Positions 30,486 to 40,752 of a stretch of DNA of 64,000 bases are shown here, piece after piece. A program made the position numbers and the translations under genes. This DNA is from Thalassotalea sp. 1_MG-2023. Lineage in GTDB: Bacteria > Pseudomonadota > Gammaproteobacteria > Enterobacterales > Alteromonadaceae. The stretch lies in NCBI RefSeq assembly GCF_030546745.1, contig NZ_JAUOPD010000004.1, positions 1-64,000 on the forward strand, given 5' to 3'. The notes below the pieces were generated by a model. The model ran no database searches. It was not told the origin of the DNA and saw nothing but the letters and a program-made list of their open reading frames with translations. Within the stretch, counting starts at the first letter, position 1, and every line of letters begins with the position of its first letter.

Positions 30486-31814
30486 CTATAAAATAAACCG
30501 ACTTAAATCTTCATCTTGTATAACGTTATTTAAGGTTTTGTTCACGTAAGCTTCATCAATCACAACAGCTTCTCCACTTCTATCATTAGCGGAAAACGAT
30601 AACTCTTCTGTTAGACGCTCTAACATGGTATGTAAACGACGCGCGCCAATATTTTCAGTGCTTTCATTTACTTGCCATGCCGCTTTTGCAATCGCTTGAA
30701 TGCCGTCTTCACTGAACGATAAGTCGACGCCTTCAGTTGCTAACAATGCTGTATATTGTTCTGTTAATGAGGCACTCGGTTCGGTTAGAATTCTGACAAA
30801 ATCTTCCGTTGTTAACGCTTGTAACTCAACGCGTATCGGTAAACGGCCTTGTAACTCAGGGATCAAGTCAGAAGGCTTTGCCATTTGGAAGGCACCTGAT
30901 GCAATAAATAAAATGTGATCAGTTTTTACCATGCCATGCTTCGTTGAGACGGTTGAACCTTCAACGAGTGGAAGCAAATCGCGTTGTACACCTTCGCGTG
31001 ACACATCTGGGCCTGAGCTATCACCGCGTTTACAAATTTTGTCTATTTCATCAACAAAGACAATACCGTTTTGTTCCACTGCTTCAAGGGCTTTTACTTT
31101 GATGTCTTCTTGATCAACAATTTTAGCTGCTTCTTCTTCTTGTAACGATTTAAACGCATCTTTAATTCTTAATTTGCGTTTATTTGTTTTTTCTGGCGAT
31201 AAATTTTGAAACATGTTTTGTAGTTGCGAGGTCATATCTTCCATGCCTGGAGGTGCCATGATTTCAACGCCCATTTGCGGTGCAGCTAGCTCTAATTCAA
31301 TTTCTTTATCGTCTAACTTTCCTTCACGCAGCTTTTTCCTAAATACCTGCCGTGTTGCGGTATTTTCAGAAGATTCATCGTTACCATAAGTATCGCGTGG
31401 GTTTGGTATTAAAACATCAAGAATTCGTTCTTCTGCACGTTCTTCGGCAAGATGTTTCACTCTGGCCATTTCTTGCTCTTTGGTCATTTTGAATGCCATG
31501 TCAGCAAGATCACGAATAATCGTTTCTACTTCTTTACCAACGTAACCAACTTCTGTGAACTTTGTCGCCTCTACTTTAATAAAGGGCGCATTGGCTAATT
31601 TAGCTAAACGACGTGCGATTTCTGTTTTACCAACACCTGTTGGACCAATCATGAGTATATTTTTGGGCGTTACTTCTTGGCGCAATTCATCATTTAACTG
31701 CATACGGCGCCAACGGTTTCTTAATGCAATAGCTACCGCTCTTTTTGCATCAGCTTGACCAACAATATGGCTATCTAATTCATGTACAATTTCACGTGGG
31801 GTCATATTTGACAT
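30486..31814 (-). CDS. hslU: ATP-dependent protease ATPase subunit HslU
   Basis: A 442-residue AAA+ unfoldase that feeds substrates to HslV. Walker A is [14 protein letters not shown], Walker B FVDEIDKI; the I-domain lies between them, and the C-terminus ends DLSRFIL, which docks into HslV. It lies 20 nt downstream of hslV in one operon driven by a sigma-32 promoter. Confidence 0.98.
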   Translation of the reverse strand: MSNMTPREIVHELDSHIVGQADAKRAVAIALRNRWRRMQLNDELRQEVTPKNILMIGPTGVGKTEIARRLAKLANAPFIKVEATKFTEVGYVGKEVETIIRDLADMAFKMTKEQEMARVKHLAEERAEERILDVLIPNPRDTYGNDESSENTATRQVFRKKLREGKLDDKEIELELAAPQMGVEIMAPPGMEDMTSQLQNMFQNLSPEKTNKRKLRIKDAFKSLQEEEAAKIVDQEDIKVKALEAVEQNGIVFVDEIDKICKRGDSSGPDVSREGVQRDLLPLVEGSTVSTKHGMVKTDHILFIASGAFQMAKPSDLIPELQGRLPIRVELQALTTEDFVRILTEPSASLTEQYTALLATEGVDLSFSEDGIQAIAKAAWQVNESTENIGARRLHTMLERLTEELSFSANDRSGEAVVIDEAYVNKTLNNVIQDEDLSRFIL

Positions 31815-31834
31815 AGATGATTCCTTTTCGCTGG

Positions 31835-32353
31835 TTATAGTTCGTCTAAGGTGTAACTATGGTTGGTGAATACACAGATATCACCAGCGATTTTTAATGA
31901 TTTTTCAACAATTTCTGAGGCGGTTAACTCTGTATTTTCAAGTAATGCTGTTGCGGCTGATTGCGCAAAGTTTCCACCACTTCCAATCGCGATTAAATCG
32001 TGCTCTGGTTGAACAACATCGCCGTTACCGGTAATGATCAAAGAAGCTGTTTCATCAGCAACCGCTAATAATGCTTCTAATTTGCGTAATGCTCGGTCGC
32101 TACGCCAGTCTTTGGCTAACTCAACAGCAGCTTTTGTTAGGTGTCCTTGATGCATTTCGAGTTTGCTTTCAAAGCGTTCAAACAAAGTAAATGCATCTGC
32201 AGTGCCGCCAGCAAAACCAGCTAATACTTTGTTGTTATACAAACGGCGTACTTTTTTGGCATTGCCTTTCATCACGGTATTACCTAAAGAAACTTGTCCG
32301 TCTCCACCGATGGCAACTTTACCGTTTCTTCTTACTGATACAATAGTCGTCAC
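31835..32353 (-). CDS. hslV: ATP-dependent protease peptidase subunit HslV
   Basis: A 172-residue proteasome-related threonine peptidase. It begins [20 protein letters not shown]; after Met removal the N-terminal Thr is the nucleophile. Length and sequence are typical. It is the first gene of hslVU, with a sigma-32 promoter about 90 bp upstream and ftsN upstream in the same orientation, as in E. coli. Confidence 0.98.
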   Translation of the reverse strand: MTTIVSVRRNGKVAIGGDGQVSLGNTVMKGNAKKVRRLYNNKVLAGFAGGTADAFTLFERFESKLEMHQGHLTKAAVELAKDWRSDRALRKLEALLAVADETASLIITGNGDVVQPEHDLIAIGSGGNFAQSAATALLENTELTASEIVEKSLKIAGDICVFTNHSYTLDEL

Positions 32354-32441
32354 GTTAAACCTCTACAGGTGTCTGCTAAATCATACTCACCTTAACTAAA
32401 TTGCGGGAGTATAAATTAGCGAGTTAATTACATTGTAGATT

Positions 32442-32469
32442 AGATGGGTGCGCTTACGGGTTTTTCAAG
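32442..32469 (-). promoter_or_regulatory. Heat-shock (sigma-32) promoter of hslVU
   Basis: On the minus strand CTTGAAA (32463-32469), a 14-bp spacer and CCCATCT (32442-32448) match the RpoH consensus CTTGAAA-N11-16-CCCATNT exactly. The predicted start near 32434 leaves a leader of about 80 nt. Confidence 0.9.
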
Positions 32470-32566
32470 ATTAAGCGTACAATTAAGCGCAAACAACACG
32501 TTCAAAAGGGAAAGAAAGTCTGTTTGGCTTAATTGCCAAGATAGCGAGAGATAAAAATCGAGTCAG

Positions 32567-33115
32567 TTATCGCCATAACCAAATTTGGCAGGTGCTAATG
32601 CGGTTACCACGTAATTTATGTTTGTCGCGTTCAGCATCTCGTTTTTTATCATATGGACCTAAGTACACTTTATGCCAAGTACCATTACTACCGCTTGATG
32701 CACTAATATGAGATGACAATCCGGCAAAGGCTATGGTTGCCTTCATCTTTTCAGCTTGTTGCTGTGTTCTAAACGAGCCACATTGCATTTTCCAAGGGCC
32801 TCTGTCTTCTACGGTATACTCACCGGCATCAACTTCTTTTTCTTGTAACTGCTGAGGGTAAGCCCATTTTTCTTTTGGCGGCTCAGGTAAAGTAGTCGCC
32901 TTTTTAGTGGAGGGGTTGCTATTTACTGTTGTCGCTTCTTCAGGCGTAATATCTTTAATAGACCATAATAAATAACCAAAACCTATGCCGAATGTTAGTG
33001 CAATAACGATTAACAATTTTAATTTTGCTGTCACTACTTTTGGAGCAGGCGCTTGTTGCTTTTTATAAGGATTCTTTTTATTTTTGGTTCGGGAAACGTA
33101 ATCTTGATGCGTCAT
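32567..33115 (-). CDS. ftsN: Cell division protein FtsN
   Basis: A 182-residue bitopic protein. The cytoplasmic tail has the conserved DYVSR motif followed by basic residues (FtsA contact), the membrane helix is at about 33-50 (LLIVIALTFGIGFGYLLW) and a C-terminal SPOR domain (about 105-180; WKMQCGSFRTQQQAEKMK) binds denuded peptidoglycan. The frame is open to 33178, but ATG at 33115 gives the canonical N-terminus. It is shorter than E. coli FtsN (319) because the linker is short. Synteny with hslVU and priA supports the name. Confidence 0.88.
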   Translation of the reverse strand: MTHQDYVSRTKNKKNPYKKQQAPAPKVVTAKLKLLIVIALTFGIGFGYLLWSIKDITPEEATTVNSNPSTKKATTLPEPPKEKWAYPQQLQEKEVDAGEYTVEDRGPWKMQCGSFRTQQQAEKMKATIAFAGLSSHISASSGSNGTWHKVYLGPYDKKRDAERDKHKLRGNRISTCQIWLWR

Positions 33116-33275
33116 TGGTTTACTACATGATAACTGAAACTTAAAGCGTGAATGGCTTATTGTAACTGAGCAAGTCAAAATTCAAAGCAATAATGAAAAA
33201 TAATCGGTTTTATTTTGATATTGAAGGCCTGGTGGGCTCGTCAATATTTGTACTTACTATTTACTAAGGGGGTGT

Positions 33276-35489
33276 TTACCAACTTAAATCTATTGGATCT
33301 ACGTCAATTGACCAACGCACTTTACTTTGACTTTCAATACTATCAACTTCAGCAAGTATTACCTGCAACGATTGATGTAACTCTTTACGAGCACCAGCCT
33401 GCACTAATAAGTGATAGCGATATTTACCCGCCTTTTTCTCCATAGCTGCAGGCATTGGGCCAGCAAGGTTACAAGTAAGCGTTAATTGACTAATATGTCG
33501 TAAAAATTGTTCAGGTAGATAAGGTGTGTTGGCTTCAGCACGAATCAATGCCTGAAAACTATAGGGCGGTAATTTAGCCCACTGACGTTCTTGCAAACCC
33601 GAGTTGGCAAATTCGGCATACCCTTGATGCACTAGTTGGTGTAATAACGGGTGTTGTGGATATTGCGTTTGAATGTATACCGTGCCTGGTTTACTGGCGC
33701 GACCCGCACGGCCAGCAACTTGTTCTAGTAGTTGTGCCATATGCTCGGCTGCACGATAATCAATGCTAAACAATGCGCCGTCAATATCGAGCATGACCAC
33801 TAACGTAACATCAGGAAAGTGATGGCCCTTTGCCAGCATTTGAGTGCCAATAAGAATGTGATGTTGTTTGGCAGCTACTTGTTCTAATCGCTTACTTAGT
33901 TCACCTTTACGTCTGGTACTATCACGGTCTATTCGTACCACGCTATGATCACTAAAACGTTCTGTTAGCCATTGTTCAACTTGTTCGGTGCCTTGGCCAA
34001 CAGGGTTGATCCGAATGCTGCCGCAATCAGGGCATTGTTTAGGAATTCGTTTTTGACTATTACAATGATGACAAATTAATAACCCTTGTGATTTATGCAA
34101 GGTATAAGGACGGTTGCATCGTTGACAGTCAGCCACCCAGTGGCATTCTTTACAGTTTATTGCGGGTGAAAAACCACGGCGATTAATAAAGACCAATACT
34201 TGCTCATCTTTAGCGATGGTTTGACTAATTGCTTGTACGGTTGCAGGCGTTAATCCACTTGCCATTGATTGGCCATTAACATCAATTAATTTTAACGTGG
34301 CTTGGACACTGTTACCGGGACGCTTTGTTAGTTGGTGATAACAATATTTTTTAAGGTTAGCATTTGCCAACGACTCAAAGCTTGGGGTAGCACTGCCTAG
34401 TACGATTGGAATATTTTGTTGCCTTGCGCGAATGATGGCTAAGTCACGGCCGTGATAACGAAAACTATCCTGTTGTTTAAAAGAGGGGTCGTGTTCTTCA
34501 TCAACGATGATCATCCCAAGCTGTTTACAAGGCGTAAAAACCGCTGAACGCGTGCCTATGATTATGGCTGCGTTACCTTGCTTCGCGTGTTGCCAAGTGG
34601 CAAAACGTTCTTTATCGTTCAATCCTGAATGGTGTAGCACAACAGGTACATTAAAACGTTGTTCAAAACGAGCAAGCATTTGCGGCGTTAAACCTATTTC
34701 AGGGACTAATACTAGCACTTGCTTGTTTTCAGCAAGGATAGGCTCCATTGCTTGAAGGTAGACTTCTGTCTTACCGCTACCGGTAATACCATGTAAAAGA
34801 TGGCATTGAAACTCAGTTTTATGCTGTGAAATTGCAGCAACAGCTACTGCTTGTTCGGTAGACAGCGACAGTTTATCTGAATTATTTAAGCTGTCTTTTC
34901 GCCAATTAAACTTAGTTAGCTCTTGCTCAACGGCATGTATAAATTGCTTTTCTTCTAATGCTGATAATTGTTGTTTACTATAACCAAGCGTTCTTAATTC
35001 GGGCCAAGTAATGTTTTGATGTTTCGCGATTAATGATAATAGTGCCGCTTGTTTCACTGCTCGTTTTTTTGTTAATTGTGCCAACACCTGAGTAACGTCG
35101 TTAGCTGATGAACGCCATACTCTTTCTTTTTCAGGCATTGAAGGCGATATTTGCCGCAATAAAACGGGTAATGCGTGCTGAAATACTTCACCGATAGGGT
35201 GTTGATAATAATGGGCACTGATGGTTAATAGTTTTATTAAGTCACTAGGAATTGCAAGTTCAGGGTTTACCCTAGATACAATAGGTTTTAGTTTTTTAAG
35301 ATCAAAATCAACGTTTTCATCTGGTTGTAAGCCAATAACTACGCCGATTACTTGCCGAGAGCCAAAAGGAACTAATACCTGTTCGCCCTCTGAAATTTGA
35401 GGGTGCTGTAAAGCTTGTGGTACCAAATAAGTAAACTGCTGGCGTAGTGGTACAGGAATCGCAACTTGTACAAGAAAACAATCAGACAA
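33276..35489 (-). CDS. priA: Primosomal helicase PriA
   Basis: A 737-residue replication restart helicase that recognises stalled forks and loads DnaB. Walker A is GITGSGKTEVYL, DEEH box IIVDEEHDPSFKQ. The two zinc clusters are formed by CKECHWVADCQRC and CHHCNSQKRIPKQCPDC. The N-terminal 3'-end-binding domain is intact. It is divergent from rpmE, as in E. coli. Confidence 0.98.
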   Translation of the reverse strand: MSDCFLVQVAIPVPLRQQFTYLVPQALQHPQISEGEQVLVPFGSRQVIGVVIGLQPDENVDFDLKKLKPIVSRVNPELAIPSDLIKLLTISAHYYQHPIGEVFQHALPVLLRQISPSMPEKERVWRSSANDVTQVLAQLTKKRAVKQAALLSLIAKHQNITWPELRTLGYSKQQLSALEEKQFIHAVEQELTKFNWRKDSLNNSDKLSLSTEQAVAVAAISQHKTEFQCHLLHGITGSGKTEVYLQAMEPILAENKQVLVLVPEIGLTPQMLARFEQRFNVPVVLHHSGLNDKERFATWQHAKQGNAAIIIGTRSAVFTPCKQLGMIIVDEEHDPSFKQQDSFRYHGRDLAIIRARQQNIPIVLGSATPSFESLANANLKKYCYHQLTKRPGNSVQATLKLIDVNGQSMASGLTPATVQAISQTIAKDEQVLVFINRRGFSPAINCKECHWVADCQRCNRPYTLHKSQGLLICHHCNSQKRIPKQCPDCGSIRINPVGQGTEQVEQWLTERFSDHSVVRIDRDSTRRKGELSKRLEQVAAKQHHILIGTQMLAKGHHFPDVTLVVMLDIDGALFSIDYRAAEHMAQLLEQVAGRAGRASKPGTVYIQTQYPQHPLLHQLVHQGYAEFANSGLQERQWAKLPPYSFQALIRAEANTPYLPEQFLRHISQLTLTCNLAGPMPAAMEKKAGKYRYHLLVQAGARKELHQSLQVILAEVDSIESQSKVRWSIDVDPIDLSW

Positions 35490-35713
35490 AGTGAAAAACT
35501 ATTATTAATGATCAGAGACACTATTTTGCTTATTATTGGCGATGATGCCAAGCGATATATTATTTGGTTATTTTTTCACTAATACGTCCTTATTTTTCTT
35601 GAATACCGACGAGTTATCAATTACTATTCGCCACCATTATTTTTTAACACGTATGGTGCTTAGCGAAATTGGTTCGACTGAGTGGCGATACGGCCCATAT
35701 TTAGAGGTTTTCC

Positions 35714-35926
35714 ATGAAAGAAGGTATCCATCCTGAGTACGTTGAAATCAAGGCACATTGTTCTTGTGGTAACGTAATCAACACTCGCTCAACGAGAGCG
35801 AAAGACATTCACCTTGACGTATGTTCAGAATGTCACCCATTTTACACTGGTAAGCAAAAAGCTGCTGAAACTGGTGGCCGCGTTGATAAATTCAACAAAC
35901 GTTTTGGTGCATTAAGCAAGAAATAA
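35714..35926 (+). CDS. rpmE: Ribosomal protein L31
   Basis: A 70-residue L31 of the zinc-binding (C+) type: CSCG, then CSECHPF supply the cysteines. It begins MKEGIHPEY as usual. The TTTCC-ATG context has an AGAGG ribosome site 8 nt upstream. About 220 bp separate it from priA, enough for a regulated leader, although no specific structure was recognised. Confidence 0.97.
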   Translation: MKEGIHPEYVEIKAHCSCGNVINTRSTRAKDIHLDVCSECHPFYTGKQKAAETGGRVDKFNKRFGALSKK

Positions 35927-35950
35927 GCTTAATGATGCATTTCGTTTGAG

Positions 35951-35978
35951 AAAAGCGCCTAGTGATGGCGCTTTTTTT
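35951..35978 (+). terminator. Terminator after rpmE
   Basis: Stem aaaagcgcc / ggcgctttt, 7-nt loop, T tail, 24 nt after the rpmE stop. Confidence 0.88.
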
Positions 35979-36027
35979 ATGCGTGAAACTTTTTCTTTTA
36001 AACCTTTTTTATTCATACTGCATCTAA

Positions 36028-36624
36028 ATGATTAAACAGCCAACATGGAAAGAGCATTTGAGTAACTCTCAAGTTATTGACGCACAGCAACGCTTTTCTC
36101 AAGATCAAGACTTTGAGCTGGTAACACAAGCACAACGCGGAGAGCAACACGCGTTCATTGAATTATACCAGCGTCATCATAAACGCATATATGCGTTGTG
36201 TTGGCGAATGCTTGCAGATAAAGATAGCGCAGAAGATATTTGCCAAGAAGTATTTGTGCAAATGTGGCAAAAAATTAGTCACTTCCGTGGTGATAGCAAG
36301 TTTTCTACATGGTTTCATAGTGTCGCGACAAATGTGGTGTTAAATCATCTTCGAAAGCAAAAAACATGGATACAAAAAGTATTCAGCGTGGAAGACAAAT
36401 TTGTTGAAGAGCAAACCGTTGTTATGTCTGATCATGTTGAAGTACATGAGTTAGATAAGCACATTCAACAGTTGCCAGAACGAGCGCGTATTGTGTTTGT
36501 GCTATTTGCGGTGGAAGGCTATCGACACGAAGAAATTGCTAGCATGACTGGAATGGCTGTTGGATCAAGTAAAGCTCAATATCACCGAGCTAAAACATTG
36601 TTAAAAGAAGCATTAAGTGAGTAG
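36028..36624 (+). CDS. ECF-type RNA polymerase sigma factor
   Basis: A 198-residue sigma factor with region 2 (LCWRMLADKDSAEDICQEVF, then FSTWFHSVATNVVLNHLRK) and region 4 (LPERARIVFVLFAVEGYRHEEIASMTG). Regions 1.1 and 3 are lacking, so it belongs to the extracytoplasmic-function group. It is followed by a single-pass membrane protein that is probably its anti-sigma factor, and a DUF4097 protein. The regulon and inducing stress are unknown. Confidence 0.92.
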   Translation: MIKQPTWKEHLSNSQVIDAQQRFSQDQDFELVTQAQRGEQHAFIELYQRHHKRIYALCWRMLADKDSAEDICQEVFVQMWQKISHFRGDSKFSTWFHSVATNVVLNHLRKQKTWIQKVFSVEDKFVEEQTVVMSDHVEVHELDKHIQQLPERARIVFVLFAVEGYRHEEIASMTGMAVGSSKAQYHRAKTLLKEALSE

Positions 36625-36628
36625 TAGC

Positions 36629-37123
36629 ATGAAAAAACCGTTAACCGATAGCGAACTACAAACACAAGTAGCGCAATTACCGAAAGAGCGTACACCTGAA
36701 CGAGACCTTTGGCCTGGTATAGAAAAAGCCATCGCGCAACAATCAAGTAATACAAGCAAACGACAATCATTTTACCCGGTAGCTTGGGCTGCCAGTATCG
36801 TTGTTGCAGTGGTAGTGTCTTGGTTAAGTTTAACGCCGGTCACTGACGTTACTGAACAGCAAAGCCTTGCCAAAATAATGAAGCAAGACTTTGAACAACA
36901 AAAGCAACTTATGTTAACCAGCTTAGGGCAACCTGATTTAACTCAGTTGTCATCTACAATGAAAACCCAGTTAATTGAGCTGCAAGAAGCACAGCTAGCA
37001 ATACAAAAAGCACTTGCAAAAGATGAAAATAATGGTGATTTACTTAATTTATTACGTTGGACTCAAAAACAAGAGTTAGATTTGATCAAAAAGTTATACA
37101 GCCCGCAATGGCAAACAATTTAA
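36629..37123 (+). CDS. Probable membrane anti-sigma factor
   Basis: About 164 residues with one membrane helix (about 45-65, FYPVAWAASIVVAVVVSWL), an N-terminal cytoplasmic part and a C-terminal periplasmic helical part. It starts 4 nt after the sigma-factor stop if ATG 36629 is used; an upstream in-frame GTG at 36617 overlaps the sigma gene. No zinc motif HxxxCxxC is present. The anti-sigma role is inferred from topology and position, not from a domain match. Confidence 0.65.
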   Translation: MKKPLTDSELQTQVAQLPKERTPERDLWPGIEKAIAQQSSNTSKRQSFYPVAWAASIVVAVVVSWLSLTPVTDVTEQQSLAKIMKQDFEQQKQLMLTSLGQPDLTQLSSTMKTQLIELQEAQLAIQKALAKDENNGDLLNLLRWTQKQELDLIKKLYSPQWQTI

Positions 37124-37133
37124 AGGAAGGTTT

Positions 37134-38075
37134 ATGAAAACGTTATTTTTACTGGTAGGCATATTTAGCGCTATTGTTACCTTACCTGTATTTTCAAATG
37201 ATCTAATAGATGAAACCATGTCTGGTGAAGGTGTTAGCAAAGTGTACGTTGAAAATATGCGCGGTGAAGTTGCGATAAAGGGCTGGGATAAAAATCAAGT
37301 ATTGGTAAAGGGTAAGCTTGATGAACATGCAAAAGCACTGGATTTTAATAAAAACGGAAGTGTTATTGATATTAAAGTGCGCATGAAAAATCATCATAAC
37401 TATCGTAATAATGATGGTTCTGATTTAGTGATTATGGTGCCCAAACGCATGCGAGTAGAGTTTTCCGGGGTGTCATCTGATTTTAATTTAGAAAGTATTT
37501 CCAAAGGTATAGAAGGCAAAACCGTGAGTGGAGATATCGATATTCGCGATATTGACCATCAAATAGAAATTTCAACAGTAAGCGGCGATATTAAAAGCAT
37601 TAACGCCAAAGGCAAAGTCACCATGACTACTGTCAGTGGTGAAATATCAGATAAAGCCTCAAGTGGTCGCTTGCAGCTTCGAGCAGTAAGTGGCGAAATT
37701 GATACGCAATCAAATGCGACAGAAGTTGACTTAGGTGTTGTATCAGGTGATCTAACATTTAGTTTGGCAACGGTGGATGAATTAGAATTGTCTTCAGTAA
37801 GTGGTGAAATTGAAGGTGAACTAGCATTAGCAGATAATGGTCGAGTTAAAATGTCTTCTGTTAGTGGTGATATTGCCCTAAAATTTACCGCTGATGTGAA
37901 TGCAAGTTTTCGATTAAAAACACATGCAGGTGGTGATTTAATAAACCATATTACCAGTGATAAAGCGGTTGAAAGTAAGTACTCGCCAAGAGCTAAGCTT
38001 AACTTTGAGGCGGGGAACGGTAGCGCAACCGTAAAAGCAACAACCGTTAGTGGCACTATTCGCTTATTCAAATAA
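37134..38075 (+). CDS. DUF4097-family exported beta-repeat protein
   Basis: A 313-residue protein with signal peptide (cleavage near FS-ND, residue 22). A repeated strand motif follows, VSGDI/VSGEI, at least eight copies about 18-20 residues apart, typical of DUF4097 adhesin-like beta solenoids. It is exported to the periplasm or cell envelope. It lies 10 nt after the putative anti-sigma gene in the ECF operon, a common arrangement, and may be part of the envelope response. Confidence 0.85.
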   Translation: MKTLFLLVGIFSAIVTLPVFSNDLIDETMSGEGVSKVYVENMRGEVAIKGWDKNQVLVKGKLDEHAKALDFNKNGSVIDIKVRMKNHHNYRNNDGSDLVIMVPKRMRVEFSGVSSDFNLESISKGIEGKTVSGDIDIRDIDHQIEISTVSGDIKSINAKGKVTMTTVSGEISDKASSGRLQLRAVSGEIDTQSNATEVDLGVVSGDLTFSLATVDELELSSVSGEIEGELALADNGRVKMSSVSGDIALKFTADVNASFRLKTHAGGDLINHITSDKAVESKYSPRAKLNFEAGNGSATVKATTVSGTIRLFK

Positions 38076-38229
38076 GTTTACCTTGAGCGGCTCATTAGCA
38101 GTCGCTCATAATCTTCTTCGCTTATTCTTTACTTAAAACGTTCTTCTAAGCCATAATACTCGCCTTAGCTTTCAGTGAATAAACGTTAGCAACGATCACT
38201 GATACAGATAAATCAATACAGGTGTATGA

Positions 38230-39645
38230 ATGGCAGATCGCAAGCCAGCAAATTTTTCCAAAAACAATAAGAAACATGACCAATTAGTCGACGAGTTAAA
38301 GGTACCACCACATTCGCTTGAAGCCGAACAGTCTGTATTGGGCGGCTTATTGCTCGATAACGAAGCGTGGGATCGTGTTTCTGAACGTGTTGTTGCTGAA
38401 GATTTTTATAGTCGCTCTCACCGCATCGCCTTTGAAACAATTGGTTCATTGATTGAGCTTGGCGATCCTGTAGATTTGATCACGCTATCAGAAGCGTTAG
38501 AAAATGATCAAAAGCTTGATGATGCAGGCGGTTTTGTTTATCTCGCTGAAATGATGAAAAACACGCCAAGTGCGGCCAACATAACAGCCTATGCAGCCAT
38601 TGTTCGGGAACGTGCAGTAACGCGTGAAATGATCGCAGTAGCTAATGAAATTGCAGAAGCCGGCTTTGATTCTCAAGGGCGTAGCAGTGCTGAACTGTTA
38701 GATTTAGCTGAAACACGTGTGTTTCAGATTGCCGAAAAAAGGGCAAATAAATCTGAAGGCCCAGAAAACATTAATAATGTGTTAGAGAAAACCGTTGACC
38801 GTATAGAAAAGCTTTATCAACAACCACATGATGGGGTAACCGGTGTTACGACCGGCTTTTCTGATCTTGATAAAATGACCGCAGGTTTACAGCCTTCTGA
38901 TCTTATAATTGTGGCTGCTCGTCCTTCAATGGGTAAAACAACCTTTGCAATGAACTTGTGTGAAACCGCAGCAATGACATCAGATAAACCCTGTTTGATC
39001 TTTTCTCTCGAAATGCCGTCAGAGCAAATCATGATGAGAATGTTGGCGTCGTTAGGTCGAATAGACCAAACCAAAATACGAACAGGGCAATTAAATGACG
39101 AAGACTGGGCACGTTTGTCTTCAACCATGGGTTTGTTACTTGAAAAAGGTAAAATGTTTATTGATGACTCCGCCGGTTTAACGCCGACAGAAGTGCGTTC
39201 TCGGGCGAGACGTGTTGCACGAGATCATGGTGGCTTAAGTATGATCATGGTCGATTACCTTCAACTTATGCGAGCACCTCAGTTCTCTGATAACCGTACC
39301 TTAGAAATCGCTGAAATTTCACGCTCACTTAAAGCCTTAGCGAAAGAATTAGAGATCCCCGTCGTTGCTTTATCACAGCTAAACCGTAGTCTAGAGCAAC
39401 GCTCAGACAAACGTCCTGTTAACTCAGATTTACGTGAATCAGGCTCTATTGAGCAAGATGCCGATTTAATTATGTTTATTTATCGTGATGAGGTGTATCA
39501 CGATGACTCTGAATTTAAAGGGATGGCCGAAATTATCATTGGTAAGCAACGTAATGGTCCAATTGGCCGGGTACCGTTAACCTTCCAAGGGCAATTTTCT
39601 CGCTTTGATAATTATGCCGGCCCTCATGTATTAGAAGAAGATTAA
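38230..39645 (+). CDS. dnaB: Replicative DNA helicase
   Basis: A 471-residue hexameric DnaB. The N-terminal domain has PHSLEAEQSVLGGLLLD, the RecA-like domain has Walker A ARPSMGKTTFAMN and Walker B IMVDYLQLM, and SDLRESGSIEQDAD lies near the C-terminus. It is followed 7 nt later by alr, an arrangement also seen in E. coli and relatives. Confidence 0.98.
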   Translation: MADRKPANFSKNNKKHDQLVDELKVPPHSLEAEQSVLGGLLLDNEAWDRVSERVVAEDFYSRSHRIAFETIGSLIELGDPVDLITLSEALENDQKLDDAGGFVYLAEMMKNTPSAANITAYAAIVRERAVTREMIAVANEIAEAGFDSQGRSSAELLDLAETRVFQIAEKRANKSEGPENINNVLEKTVDRIEKLYQQPHDGVTGVTTGFSDLDKMTAGLQPSDLIIVAARPSMGKTTFAMNLCETAAMTSDKPCLIFSLEMPSEQIMMRMLASLGRIDQTKIRTGQLNDEDWARLSSTMGLLLEKGKMFIDDSAGLTPTEVRSRARRVARDHGGLSMIMVDYLQLMRAPQFSDNRTLEIAEISRSLKALAKELEIPVVALSQLNRSLEQRSDKRPVNSDLRESGSIEQDADLIMFIYRDEVYHDDSEFKGMAEIIIGKQRNGPIGRVPLTFQGQFSRFDNYAGPHVLEED

Positions 39646-39652
39646 TTTAGTA

Positions 39653-40735
39653 ATGAGTATTCGAAGCGCGACTGCATTAATTGACCTTGCCGCGTTACAA
39701 CAAAACTATGCAGCGATAAAAGCGCAAGCGCCTAACAGCAAAATTCTCGCTGTGCTGAAAGCAAACGCTTATGGCCATGGGCTAGAGCGTATTGCAAAGG
39801 CGTTACCACAGGCTGATGCTTTTGGGGTGGCACGAATCGAAGAAGCATTAGCACTAAGAACAGATGGTATAGTCAAACCCATAGTGTTGCTTGAAGGTTT
39901 TTTTACCGCGCAAGATCTACCGATTTTAGCCGTTAACAATTTGCAAACGATTGTACATAACGAACAACAACTAACGGCTATTTTAAACGCTGATTTAGAG
40001 AAGCCTTTAAAAGTATGGTTAAAAGTTGATACGGGTATGCATCGTTTAGGCGTAAACCCTGAGCAATTTGAAGATTTTTATCAACAATTAACCGCGAGTG
40101 ACAATGTACAAAATGATATTGTCGTGATGAGCCACTTAGGCTGTGCTGATGATACTCAAGATTCTGCTACCACCGAGCAACTTGCTCGCTTTAATCAGTT
40201 AACCGCCTCTTTTAGTAATGAAAAAAGCTTGGCCAATTCCGCGGGCGTATGGGCATGGCCGGAATGCCACTTTCATTGGGTTCGCCCTGGGTTAATGCTG
40301 TATGGTGTTTCTCCGATGCTTCATGATGCTAATAATAATGTTCATGACATTGTGCCGGTAATGACTTTGCAAGCGAGCTTAATTGCCATTAGAAACATTA
40401 AGGCTGGGGAAGGCGTTGGCTATGGTGCTAATTGGCGTAGTGATAAAGATACCACTATTGGTGTTATTGCCATTGGTTATGGTGACGGTTACCCACGTCA
40501 TGCTGCTAATGGTACGCCAGTGTTAATAAATGGTCGCCGTGTCCCCTTAGTTGGTCGCGTATCAATGGATATGATAACCGTTGATTTAGGTCAAACATCA
40601 ACGGATAACCTTGGTGATGTTGCAACACTTTGGGGCGAGTCATTAAGTGTTGCAGAGGTTGCCGCGCACGCAACTACTATTCCTTACGAATTATTATGTA
40701 ATATTAGTAAGCGCGTTAATTCACGCCTTAAATAG
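39653..40735 (+). CDS. alr: Alanine racemase
   Basis: A 360-residue PLP enzyme producing D-alanine for peptidoglycan. The PLP lysine is in AVLKANAYGHG (about residue 35). The catalytic Tyr region is GYGDGYPRHAANGTPV and the C-terminal domain carries GRVSMDMITVDLG. Co-transcribed with dnaB (7-nt gap). Confidence 0.97.
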   Translation: MSIRSATALIDLAALQQNYAAIKAQAPNSKILAVLKANAYGHGLERIAKALPQADAFGVARIEEALALRTDGIVKPIVLLEGFFTAQDLPILAVNNLQTIVHNEQQLTAILNADLEKPLKVWLKVDTGMHRLGVNPEQFEDFYQQLTASDNVQNDIVVMSHLGCADDTQDSATTEQLARFNQLTASFSNEKSLANSAGVWAWPECHFHWVRPGLMLYGVSPMLHDANNNVHDIVPVMTLQASLIAIRNIKAGEGVGYGANWRSDKDTTIGVIAIGYGDGYPRHAANGTPVLINGRRVPLVGRVSMDMITVDLGQTSTDNLGDVATLWGESLSVAEVAAHATTIPYELLCNISKRVNSRLK

Positions 40736-40752
40736 CGTGAATTTATTAACGG

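Noticed and set aside
37559-38071. Minus-strand ORF of 170 codons within the DUF4097 gene
   Set aside because: It is a shadow of the repeat-rich + strand gene, with no ribosome site and no context.
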